Below the pieces are notes generated by a model. The model did no database searches and was not told the origin of the DNA. It saw only the letters and a list, made by a program, of their open reading frames with translations. Made by a program: the position numbers and the translations under genes. A stretch of 64,000 nt of DNA. Origin: Clostridiales bacterium. Its GTDB lineage: Bacteria; Bacillota; Clostridia; Oscillospirales; Oscillospiraceae. Below, piece by piece: positions 49,828 to 57,370 of this stretch. Each line of letters begins with the position of its first letter. The first letter of the stretch is position 1. The stretch lies in contig CP107216.1 in assembly GCA_025757645.1 (NCBI GenBank), positions 1,363,501 to 1,427,500 on the forward strand, read 5' to 3'.

Positions 49828-50096
49828 AGATCGGCGACAAGCTGCCCGGCATGGTGCCGTCCTATGGGTCGACGTGCTCTGGCTTTGTATCGGACGGGCA
49901 AGCCTTTACGGCGACCGTGGTGTACATCCATCCACAGCGGCGATTTTACACCGTGGAGTTTGATCTGCCCCGCGGTCGCAAGTGCCGCGAGAGCTACTAT
50001 TTCCCGGACCGCGCGGGTGACGACACGCTGCCGCGCAAGGACCGGCAGCCGAGACTGCCGGGCGAGACGCGAAAAAAGAAAGGTGCAAAAAAATGA
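49788..50096 (+). CDS. Small basic hypothetical protein before parA
   Basis: The 102-residue frame overlaps dnaB if begun at ATG 49788, which has a weak Shine-Dalgarno. Conserved-looking sequence starts at IKIGDKLPGMVPSYG, exactly where an ATA codon overlaps the dnaB stop with GGGGAGG upstream; so ATA may be the real start. Content: YIHPQRRFYTVEFDLPRGRKCRESYYFP, a small beta-rich fold in parts, with a basic tail (KKKGAKK). It overlaps parA by 4 nt (ATGA). I do not recognise a family. Confidence 0.6.
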   Translation: MAAHRGEGRRAAIKIGDKLPGMVPSYGSTCSGFVSDGQAFTATVVYIHPQRRFYTVEFDLPRGRKCRESYYFPDRAGDDTLPRKDRQPRLPGETRKKKGAKK

Positions 50097-50863
50097 AAGT
50101 TATCAGCATTGTGAATCTCAAGGGCGGCGTCGGCAAAACCGCCACGGCCATCAACATGGCCAGCATCTTGGCCACGGAGCACGGCAAGAGCGTGCTGCTG
50201 ATCGACGCAGACCCGCAGGCCAACGCGACCCGCTTTTTCGGCGGCGACCACGCGCCGGTGACGCTGTACGACGTTTTCACGCGCCAGAGCGCGTGGGATG
50301 AGTGCTGCTGGATGACGCAGGTTGACGGCGTGGACATCATCCCGGCCAGCATGGACCTGCTGCAGCTCGACGTCGCGGCGGCAACCGCGGATAAGTCGCT
50401 GGTCTCCGGCTTTGGGGACTTTATGGCATCGGAGTTTGCGGAGTCCGACTATGACTACGTCCTCATTGACTGCCCGCCGGGCTTTACGGCGGTGTCGATC
50501 GCGGGCATCTCCGTCAGCGATGACATCATCATCCCGGCCAAGGTCGACGCCTTTGCCATCTCCGGCATCGACGAGCTGACGGCGCAGATCCGCGCCGTGC
50601 AGACGGTGCGCAGCAGCATACGGATCGCCGGCGTGCTGGTGACGATGTGGCACAACGCCCCGGTCGTGACGCAGGGCGAGCAGTACCTGCGCGCCATGGA
50701 TGTGCCGGTGTTTGAGACTACGATCCGCCGCACAGACAAGATGGACGAGGCAACCTTTGCGCGACAGCCGATCAGTACATACAGCCGGTGGTGCGCGGCC
50801 GCCCGCGACTACCGCGACTTTGTGGACGAGTACCTGGGCAAGGAGGCGGCAGACGATGAGTAA
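50093..50863 (+). CDS. parA: ParA-family partition ATPase
   Basis: The 256-residue protein has the deviant Walker A of ParA/Soj (NLKGGVGKTATAINMA) with the signature lysine, DADPQANATRFFG and IDCPPGF. It moves DNA cargo over the nucleoid together with ParB. It has no N-terminal helix-turn-helix, so it is type Ib-like in size. It overlaps the preceding gene and the parB gene (8 nt), making a parA-parB cassette. Such genes are normal on plasmids and phage-plasmids, but not needed by a stably integrated phage. Confidence 0.9.
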   Translation: MKVISIVNLKGGVGKTATAINMASILATEHGKSVLLIDADPQANATRFFGGDHAPVTLYDVFTRQSAWDECCWMTQVDGVDIIPASMDLLQLDVAAATADKSLVSGFGDFMASEFAESDYDYVLIDCPPGFTAVSIAGISVSDDIIIPAKVDAFAISGIDELTAQIRAVQTVRSSIRIAGVLVTMWHNAPVVTQGEQYLRAMDVPVFETTIRRTDKMDEATFARQPISTYSRWCAAARDYRDFVDEYLGKEAADDE

Positions 50864-52115
50864 TTTTAACCTCGCTGACTACATTAAGCCGCCAGAGGGC
50901 GCTGCCAAGCCGGCCGAGCGCAGGCTGCAGATGATCCCCACGCGCAAGATCTTTGCCAACGACAAAAATTTTTATGATACATCCAAGGTCGACGATCTGA
51001 TCGACAGCATCCTGATGCAGGGGCTGCTCGACCCGCTGACCGTCCGGCCGTCCGGAGACGGCGAGGGCTACATCATCATCTCCGGACACCGTCGTCACCG
51101 CGCGCTGATGACGATCCTGGACGACCATCTCGCCGAGGACACAAAGCCCTTTGAGACAACGCCGTGCTTTGTGCGCGAGCCAGGCGACGACCTGATGGAG
51201 GAGCTGATGCTGATCCAGGCCAACAGCGCGACGCGCGTGCTGACCTCGGCCGAGACCTCCAAGCAGGTCGACCGCGTGCGCGACCTGCTGTATGGACTTA
51301 AGTCCCAGGGCTATGAGTTCCCGGGCCGGATGCGCGACTACGTCGCCAGCGCGTGCAATATCTCTGCGTCCAAGATCGCCCGGCTGGACACGATCAAGAC
51401 CAAGCTGATCCCGCAGATCAAGCAGTACTATGACGACGGCCGCATGCCCGAGAGCGTGGCCTACGAGATTGCTAAGTGCTCCGAGGATGACCAGCAGCTG
51501 ATCGCCAAGGTCAAGGGCAACGGCCAGGACGGCCTGCGCTCCATGCGCTGCGGCGAGGCCGAGCGCATCCTGAGCGACCGCGACAGTCTCGCCGCCCGCA
51601 AGTGCAAGTATGCATGCGGCGTCCCGTGCGGCAACGTGGTAAAGTCGCTGCAAAAGACGACCGGCAACTACATGCGCAGCTGCGAGCACACCTGCTGCAT
51701 GGAGTGCTACGACATCGCCACGTGCGACAAATACTGCAAGGTCGCCAAGGACAGGCACCTGCAGATCCGCGAGGATAAGGCCGAGGCCGAGCAGCGCGCG
51801 AACGACGAGGCTGCCAAGCGCCGCGAGGAGCGCGGGAGCAAGTGCCGCATCTACTGGGGCAGACTGACGCACGCGCTCGCCGAATACGGCGAGCAGGAGG
51901 CAGTCGCCGAGGCGCTGCACACCACTGTGGCGGGGCTTGCGAGTGGCGGCACGTATTGGGCGCCTTACAGGAGCGTGGCTGTCGAGTCGCTCGACGCGCT
52001 GGTCGCGGCTGCCGACATCCTCGGCGTGACCACGGACTATTTGCTCTGCCGGACGGACAACCCGCACCTTACGGTGCTGCCGCAGCGCGAGAGCAAAAAG
52101 GAGGACGACGCATGA
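50856..52115 (+). CDS. parB: ParB-family protein with a cysteine-rich insertion and XRE-like tail
   Basis: The 419-residue protein has the ParB/Srx nuclease-like domain (TVRPSGDGEGYIIISGHRRHRALM) around residues 25-125 and a helical HTH-like middle (SACNISASKIARLDTI). Residues about 250-294 contain nine cysteines (250, 254, 258, 276, 280, 281, 284, 290, 294), a likely multi-zinc module. The C-terminal part after 310 resembles an XRE-type helix-turn-helix (EAVAEALHTTVAGLASGGTY...AAADILGVTTDYLLCRTDNP). Canonical ParB has none of the latter two. It partners with ParA and may read the dispersed palindromes. Confidence 0.85.
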   Translation: MSNFNLADYIKPPEGAAKPAERRLQMIPTRKIFANDKNFYDTSKVDDLIDSILMQGLLDPLTVRPSGDGEGYIIISGHRRHRALMTILDDHLAEDTKPFETTPCFVREPGDDLMEELMLIQANSATRVLTSAETSKQVDRVRDLLYGLKSQGYEFPGRMRDYVASACNISASKIARLDTIKTKLIPQIKQYYDDGRMPESVAYEIAKCSEDDQQLIAKVKGNGQDGLRSMRCGEAERILSDRDSLAARKCKYACGVPCGNVVKSLQKTTGNYMRSCEHTCCMECYDIATCDKYCKVAKDRHLQIREDKAEAEQRANDEAAKRREERGSKCRIYWGRLTHALAEYGEQEAVAEALHTTVAGLASGGTYWAPYRSVAVESLDALVAAADILGVTTDYLLCRTDNPHLTVLPQRESKKEDDA

Positions 52116-52657
52116 AAATCTACATAGCAGGTAAGCTCACCGGAGACCCGTACTATAAGGCCAAGTTTGCCCGCGCCGCTGCGGACATCGCCGATGCCGG
52201 CCACACGCCCATCAACCCGGCCCTGCAGCCGGAGGGCATGAGCAATGCCGACTATATGCGCATCAGCTTTGCGCAGCTGGACAGCGCCGACGCCGTCGCG
52301 TTTTTGCCAGACTGGGAGGACTCCACAGGTGCTCGTCTCGAGCACCTCTGGGTGGAGTACACCGGCAAGCCGACGTATGACATCAAGTCTGCGCGCCATT
52401 ACAGGTGGACGCTTGCGACGACACGCGAGGGAGAAATCCGCGGCGTCGTCGACGGGCGCTGGGATTTTAACGGCATGACACGAGACGAGGTAATGGATAC
52501 GATGCGGCTTTGCACCGGCGCAAGCCTGGAAAACTGCGACAAGTGCCCGCTGCATGCCGTCGACCACTGTGATGATGTACTGATGCAGGCGGCCTTTGAG
52601 CTGCTACAACACCACCAATTTTTAATCGACGAGCAGGAGGGCGGCCATGGCAAGTAA
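52112..52657 (+). CDS. DUF4406-type protein, nucleoside 2-deoxyribosyltransferase-like
   Basis: The 181-residue protein begins MKIYIAGKLTGDPYYKAKFARAA and contains LDSADAVAFLPDWEDSTGARLEHLW, the pattern of the nucleoside 2-deoxyribosyltransferase-like superfamily (DUF4406 in phages). The C-terminal part, from about residue 90, has extra CDKCPLH and HCDD motifs, perhaps a zinc site. It may modify or salvage nucleotides. The start overlaps the parB stop by 4 nt, and AAAAAGGAGGAC is upstream. Confidence 0.8.
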   Translation: MKIYIAGKLTGDPYYKAKFARAAADIADAGHTPINPALQPEGMSNADYMRISFAQLDSADAVAFLPDWEDSTGARLEHLWVEYTGKPTYDIKSARHYRWTLATTREGEIRGVVDGRWDFNGMTRDEVMDTMRLCTGASLENCDKCPLHAVDHCDDVLMQAAFELLQHHQFLIDEQEGGHGK

Positions 52658-53006
52658 TAATCATGCGTCGCGGGAGCTGGTCGGCCTGTCACTGCGGCTG
52701 CACGAGCTGGCGATCCATACTGGGGACCTCAAACACAGCTGTCTCGCCTGCGGCTATGAGCACAACTGCGGCATCCACGGCTGTGCGGTGCTGCTGGCGG
52801 CAGAGGAAGCTGTGGTTAAGCTCAAGGCCTACGTGGATCTCGGCTTTGAGCCGGAGGAGTACAAGCAGACAATGAGCATGGACATCATAGTCCGCTGTGC
52901 GGCAGCCGCGCTTGGCGTATCGGCCAAGCAACTGTGCGAGGTGGTAGCGCTGGGGAAGGCCGGGCGCTTGATGGTGCTGCCAGAAGGAGGAGAAAGCGAT
53001 GGCTGA
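52647..53006 (+). CDS. Hypothetical phage protein with cysteine motif
   Basis: The 119-residue protein has CLACGYEHNCGIHGCAVLLAAEEA (residues about 33-56), a possible metal site, and a helical remainder (SMDIIVRCAAAALGVSAKQLCEVVAL). It overlaps both neighbours (11 nt and 8 nt), so it is part of the middle operon. Its ribosome-binding site is GGAGGG in the upstream gene. No family is recognised. Confidence 0.6.
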   Translation: MASNNHASRELVGLSLRLHELAIHTGDLKHSCLACGYEHNCGIHGCAVLLAAEEAVVKLKAYVDLGFEPEEYKQTMSMDIIVRCAAAALGVSAKQLCEVVALGKAGRLMVLPEGGESDG

Positions 53007-53289
53007 ACACATCGATGAATCGGAAGTGCTGCAGAGAGCGCTGGACACCTACGGCTCGCTGCCGCAAATCGTGATGATTTTCGAGGAAATGAGCGAGCTG
53101 CAGAAAGAGCTGTGCAAGTACTTGCGCGGCAAATACTCGCCGGAAAACATCGCCGAGGAGATCGCCGACGTGGAGATCATGCTCGAGCAGATGATGATGC
53201 TGTTTTGCTGCGCAGATGATGTGCGCGACTGGCGCAGACGTAAAGTCGCGCGCCTGAAAAAGAGACTGGACGGCGACAGCGATGCATAG
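52999..53289 (+). CDS. MazG-like nucleotide pyrophosphohydrolase
   Basis: The 96-residue all-alpha protein has the EExxE...ExxD metal motif in FEEMSELQKELCK and EEIADVEIMLEQM. This is the MazG/dUTPase-like all-alpha NTP pyrophosphatase fold common in phages, which hydrolyses non-canonical or alarmone nucleotides. GGAGGAG precedes the ATG. It lies next to the DUF4406 gene, suggesting a nucleotide-metabolism module. Confidence 0.8.
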   Translation: MAEHIDESEVLQRALDTYGSLPQIVMIFEEMSELQKELCKYLRGKYSPENIAEEIADVEIMLEQMMMLFCCADDVRDWRRRKVARLKKRLDGDSDA

Positions 53290-53530
53290 CGTCACGTACA
53301 AGCGGCGCGACTATCTTTTCGCCGTCCGCCGCCGGCGCGTGGACGATCTGCAGCGCTGGGTGCTGTGTCTGCGCTCGCCGCGGACGCACGAGTGGCTGCC
53401 GATCCTCGGCGAGCGACCGTTTGTCGGCCACGCTGAGGCGGAGGCCAGGCTCGCGCGGCTGGCAAAGGACAACAAATGGGAGGTGGCCTATGCCTACGGC
53501 ATAGAGTTCGCGCCGCCCGAAAACAAGTAA
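53282..53530 (+). CDS. Small hypothetical phage protein
   Basis: The 82-residue basic protein (MHSVTYKRRDYLFAVRRRRV...) has no cysteine cluster except one central CLRSP and no membrane segment. It overlaps the MazG-like gene by 8 nt. No family is recognised. A short AT-poor gap separates it from the Rep-like gene. Confidence 0.5.
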   Translation: MHSVTYKRRDYLFAVRRRRVDDLQRWVLCLRSPRTHEWLPILGERPFVGHAEAEARLARLAKDNKWEVAYAYGIEFAPPENK

Positions 53531-53583
53531 AAAGGGATGGCGGGGCTGCGGCCCCGCCGTTTTGCGTCCTGTTAGGAGGCTAC

Positions 53584-54342
53584 ATGGCAAAAACAAAACG
53601 ACTTAAAAAGCAGACCGCCGGACGTCTTGTGCGCGCTGTCTGCTATACGCAGGTGCTGTCAACGGACACGCCGAGGGCGCGAGCCGAAAAGGCCAAGTGC
53701 TCCACGGCGGCGCGCAGGAAGTTAAATTACCGCTTTGCGTACCAAAAGCTGCAGATGCAGCTCGCGGCCAACTTTACACGCCGCGATCTGTATGTGACGC
53801 TGACCTACGACGACGAGCACCTGCCGCCAAACCGCAAGGCGGCCAAAAAGCAGGTGGCCGCATTTTTCGACCGGATGCGCCGGCAGTACCGGCGGGCCGG
53901 GCGCGAGCTGCGCTATGTGTACGTCACGCAGGAGCTCCAGCGCGACGGCAGCCGACGATTGCACCACCATCTGATCATCAGCGCCACGGGCAGCGGCGAC
54001 TATGACACCATCCGCGCGCTGTGGCCCAACGGCAGCAACGTCGAGATCCTGCCAATCGGCGAGACCGAGATGTATGTGCACGACGACTTTCTGGAGCTGG
54101 CACAGTACCTGCTCCACGAGCGCAACCCGGACGCACCGGCCACGGCGGTCGGGGACCGCGGCTGGAACGCGAGCCGCAACCTGCGCAAGCCGGTCGAGGA
54201 GTCCGAGATGGTGGATGAGACAGTGACGGTCACGGCGCCGCCGGGTGCGTTTGTCCTCGACACCGACCACAAACAAAATGAGTATGGCAGCTATGATTAT
54301 ATAGTGTACCTCCTGCCGGAGCGCAGCGCGCGCCGCGAGTAG
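53584..54342 (+). CDS. Rolling-circle Rep-like protein (HUH superfamily)
   Basis: The 252-residue protein has motif I-like DLYVTLTYDDEHLPPN (residues 68-83), the HUH motif RLHHHLIIS (125-133), and motif III candidate ELAQYLLHER with Tyr175. This pattern belongs to Rep proteins of microviruses, filamentous phages and small plasmids that nick one DNA strand. A C-terminal extension of about 60 residues (VDETVTVTAPPGAFVLDTDH) is unrelated to Rep. AGGAGG is upstream. A Rep gene beside DnaB-type replication genes in a tailed phage is unusual; an ssDNA-binding or relaxase-like role is an alternative. Confidence 0.72.
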   Translation: MAKTKRLKKQTAGRLVRAVCYTQVLSTDTPRARAEKAKCSTAARRKLNYRFAYQKLQMQLAANFTRRDLYVTLTYDDEHLPPNRKAAKKQVAAFFDRMRRQYRRAGRELRYVYVTQELQRDGSRRLHHHLIISATGSGDYDTIRALWPNGSNVEILPIGETEMYVHDDFLELAQYLLHERNPDAPATAVGDRGWNASRNLRKPVEESEMVDETVTVTAPPGAFVLDTDHKQNEYGSYDYIVYLLPERSARRE

Positions 54343-54412
54343 GCACCTATATTATCTGTCTTGGGGTTGTGTATATCTTTAGACGCAGCCCAAACAAATT
54401 GGAGGGATTTAC

Positions 54413-54616
54413 TTGCAAAATCAGGACACGCATGGTAAAATGTTAACCGTAAGGGCGGGTTATCTCATCTGCCCAGTATGCCACCGCAATCGGCGGCTGG
54501 CAAAGATCCGCAGCGACACGGAGGGTATCAACATCCCAGTGTTTTGCCGCGATTGCAAACACGAGATTATAATCGACATATCGAGAGGCCAGTGCTTTGA
54601 GAGCCGGAGCCGGTAA
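54413..54616 (+). CDS. Small cysteine-rich KTR-type protein
   Basis: The 67-residue protein has two CxxC pairs, CPVCHRN and CRDCKHEI, the pattern of the short zinc-ribbon proteins labelled cysteine-rich KTR domain in Firmicute mobile elements. The TTG start at 54413 has GGAGGG upstream. Its stop lies in the arm of a terminator. It may be a DNA-binding accessory protein. Confidence 0.72.
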   Translation: MQNQDTHGKMLTVRAGYLICPVCHRNRRLAKIRSDTEGINIPVFCRDCKHEIIIDISRGQCFESRSR

Positions 54617-54657
54617 ACAACACGTGTGTGTTTTGTTTGCTGGCTCCGGCTCTTTTT
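54601..54657 (+). terminator. Long terminator hairpin after the KTR gene
   Basis: GAGCCGGAGCC and GGCTCCGGCTC form an outer 11-bp stem, continued by GGTAAACAA against TTGTTTGCT with one mismatch, then TTTTT. It separates the early/middle region from the HNH-terminase module. Confidence 0.9.
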
Positions 54658-54691
54658 GTTTTGCCGGTCTCCTCGGAGGTGATAGCCCGTT

Positions 54692-54988
54692 ATGGCGACC
54701 GGCATCTACGCAGACAAGCGCTGGCCGCCGCTGCGCGCCCGCATCCTGCGCCGCGATGACTACCTGTGCCAGCAGTGCCTGCGATACGGCAAGCACCGCG
54801 CGGCGACGACCGTGCACCACTGTTTCCCGGCCGGGCGCTACCCAGGCTATGCCTGGGCGGCCTGGAATCTTGTCAGCCTTTGCCCGCGATGCCACGACGC
54901 GATGCACGACCGCAACAGCGAGCAGCTCACGCCGCTGGGCGAGCAGTGGCGACAGCGCGCCGAGCGGCGCAAGCCCCCCCTCTCGTGA
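54692..54988 (+). CDS. HNH endonuclease
   Basis: The 98-residue nuclease has CxxC (LCQQC), the HH catalytic pair (TVHHCFPAG), the Asn in WNLVSLCPRCHDAMH and the second CxxC. Such small HNH proteins lie just before the terminase small subunit in HK97-type phages and stimulate or complete cos cleavage. CGGAGGTGAT lies before the ATG. From 54989 to 55179 I see no gene; this is a candidate cos region. Confidence 0.9.
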   Translation: MATGIYADKRWPPLRARILRRDDYLCQQCLRYGKHRAATTVHHCFPAGRYPGYAWAAWNLVSLCPRCHDAMHDRNSEQLTPLGEQWRQRAERRKPPLS

Positions 54989-55179
54989 CTTCCAGCGCCT
55001 ACCATCCGGGGACCGGCGGGGGGGACTCTTTCCAACCGCGCCGAGTTTTCGGCGCGGGGGGATCGCGCGGGAACAAAGCAACCGGGCGCACGCGCGGGAA
55101 CCTTGGAGGCGGCATTTTTGCGGCCCTGCGATTTTTGCGCAAAAACGAATCATTCCCGGCCAAAAACGTGGCAGGAACC

Positions 55180-55196
55180 GTGTCCGAATTGGACAC
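55180..55196. repeat. Dispersed 17-bp palindrome, copy 4 (one mismatch)
   Basis: GTGTCCGAATTGGACAC, 17 nt upstream of the terminase small-subunit start. Confidence 0.8.
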
Positions 55197-55212
55197 AAAA
55201 GGAGCGTGAGAC

Positions 55213-55584
55213 ATGAGCAAGCGCGAGGATGCGATCCGCGAGAACATGCGGCTCGCTGGGACTTACAACCAGGCGTTTGAGCCGATCATCAAGACACTCG
55301 CCCGCATCCAGACGGAGCTTGCAAAGGCCGAGCGCGACTGGCGCGCGAACGGCGGCGAGTTTGTGACCGAGTACACCAACAAGAGCGGAGCGACCAACGC
55401 AGTCAAAGATCCGTACTACTCCGTGGTCGAGGGGCTGCGCGGGCAGATCGTGGACATCTCGGCGCAGCTTGGTCTGACGCCGACCGGCCAGCGCCGGGTG
55501 CTGGGTAACGCAAAGGCACCGCCCTCCGGTCCGTCCGCATTGGAGCGGGCGCTGGCGCAGGCACGAGAGAGGGCGGGCAAATGA
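55213..55584 (+). CDS. Phage terminase small subunit, P27 family
   Basis: The 123-residue helical protein matches P27-type TerS (TYNQAFEPIIKTLARIQTELAKAERDW, in part; VTEYTNKSGATNAVKDPYY; the C-terminal TPTGQRRVL). TerS binds the packaging site and recruits TerL. AAAGGAGCG precedes the ATG, and the gene overlaps TerL by 4 nt. Confidence 0.9.
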   Translation: MSKREDAIRENMRLAGTYNQAFEPIIKTLARIQTELAKAERDWRANGGEFVTEYTNKSGATNAVKDPYYSVVEGLRGQIVDISAQLGLTPTGQRRVLGNAKAPPSGPSALERALAQARERAGK

Positions 55585-57356
55585 CGCAGCATGACATGGA
55601 CAGCCTCCGGGCAAAGCTCGGCGACCATCACAATGCACAGGCGGTCTGGGACTATGTCACCGGCTGTCTGGACGGCACGATCCTCGCCTGCCCGGACATC
55701 CGGCAGGCGTGCGAGCGCTTTCTCGCGGATCTTGACGATCCGCGCTGGGACTTTCGGCCGGCCGAGGCCGAGTACGCGATCGAGCTGATCGAGACCATGC
55801 TGTGCCACCAGCAGGGGCAGCGGCTGGACGCCACTCCACTCCGCGGACAGCCGTTTTTGCTCCTGCCGTATCACAAGTTTTGCGTGTACAACCTCCTTGG
55901 CTTTTACCTTGCCGGCACAGACGAGCGCCGGTTTAAGGAGGCGTTTATCTTTGTACCCCGGAAAAACATCAAGACGACGTTTGCGGCCGCGCTTGCCTGG
56001 GCGCTGTCGCTAATCGAGTCGCCGTCCGGGTCCAAGGTGTACATCGTGTCTGCTGCGCTCAAGCAGTCGCTGGAGTCTTTTGGCTTTTTGGCCTACAACG
56101 TCCGGCGGCTCGGCCTGTCCCAGGACGACGACCCAAACGGCCTGCGCATCCTAGACAACAACGCAGAGCGCAGCATCTCCGGCTCGGTCGGCGAGGGGTC
56201 CATCTACATCAACGCGCTGGCGTCCAACCCGGACCAACAGGATAGTTTTAACGCCAACATCATCATTGCCGACGAGCTGCACGCCTACAAGTCGCCCAAG
56301 CAGTACAACGTGCTCAAGGAGGCGACCAAGGCGTACACCAACAAGCTCGTCATCGGCATCTCCACGGCCGGCGACCGCGAAAACAGCTTTTGCGGCCACA
56401 GGCTTAAGTACTGCCGGCAGATCCTCAACGGCACGATCAAGTCCGCGGACGCGGATGCGCTGTTTGTGTACATCGCTGCTGCGCCGGTCGACGAGGCCGG
56501 GAACGTGGACTACACCAACGCCGACGTGCAGCGCATGGCCAACCCCGCCTATGGGGAGTCCATCCGGCCAAATGACATCATGAATGATGCGTTGCAGGCG
56601 CAAAACGATCCGCAGCAGCGCAAGGACTTTTTTGCAAAGTCGCTGAATGTCTATACGTCCGCGATGCGGGCCTACTTTAACATCGCGGAGTTCCGGGCGT
56701 CAGATGCCAAATATCACTGGACGATCGAGGAGCTGGCAAAGCTGCCGATCAAGTGGTACGGCGGCGCCGACCTGTCCAAGATGCACGACCTGACGGCGGC
56801 CTGCCTGTACGGCGTATACCAGGGCGTCAACATCATCATCCCGCACTGTTGGTTCCCGGTCACGGCCGCGGCCGTCAAAGCCGAGGAGGACAACATCCCG
56901 CTGTTTGGCTGGCAGGAGGACGGCTGGCTGAGCATGAGCAACGACAAGTCCGTCAATCACGCGGAGATCGTCGCGTGGTTTGTGCGGATGCGGCAGATGG
57001 GCTTTAAGATCGCCGAGGTGGGACACGACCGGAAATTTTGCCGCGAATACTTTGCCGGCATGAAAAAGGCCGGCTTTAAGATCATCGACCAGCCGCAGTA
57101 CTTTTACAAAAAGTCGGAGGGCTTCCGGCATATCGAGGCGGCTGCAAAAAACGGCCTGCTGTACTATCTGCACGCCGAGCCGTATGAGTACTGCGTCCAA
57201 AACGTCCGTGCGGTCGAAAAGACGGACGATATGATTCAGTATGAGAAGATCGAACCGACGCTGCGCATCGACGTCTTTGATGCGTCCGTCTTTGCGGCAA
57301 TTCGGATGCTGGAAAACTCTGAGAAAGCAGCCAAAGACCTTGGCTGGTTTGCATGA
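55581..57356 (+). CDS. Phage terminase large subunit
   Basis: The 591-residue ATPase-nuclease has the Walker A-like FVPRKNIKTTFAAALAWAL, Walker B IIIADELHAYKSPKQYN, the coupling motif region VIGISTAGDRENSF, and nuclease-domain acidic residues (WYGGADLSKMHDLTA; GHDRKFCREYF; RIDVFDASVFAAIRM). It cuts concatemers and translocates DNA into capsids. Its length and arrangement are of the Terminase_1/HK97 type. Confidence 0.95.
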   Translation: MTQHDMDSLRAKLGDHHNAQAVWDYVTGCLDGTILACPDIRQACERFLADLDDPRWDFRPAEAEYAIELIETMLCHQQGQRLDATPLRGQPFLLLPYHKFCVYNLLGFYLAGTDERRFKEAFIFVPRKNIKTTFAAALAWALSLIESPSGSKVYIVSAALKQSLESFGFLAYNVRRLGLSQDDDPNGLRILDNNAERSISGSVGEGSIYINALASNPDQQDSFNANIIIADELHAYKSPKQYNVLKEATKAYTNKLVIGISTAGDRENSFCGHRLKYCRQILNGTIKSADADALFVYIAAAPVDEAGNVDYTNADVQRMANPAYGESIRPNDIMNDALQAQNDPQQRKDFFAKSLNVYTSAMRAYFNIAEFRASDAKYHWTIEELAKLPIKWYGGADLSKMHDLTAACLYGVYQGVNIIIPHCWFPVTAAAVKAEEDNIPLFGWQEDGWLSMSNDKSVNHAEIVAWFVRMRQMGFKIAEVGHDRKFCREYFAGMKKAGFKIIDQPQYFYKKSEGFRHIEAAAKNGLLYYLHAEPYEYCVQNVRAVEKTDDMIQYEKIEPTLRIDVFDASVFAAIRMLENSEKAAKDLGWFA

Positions 57357-57370
57357 CAGGAGCGTGAGAT

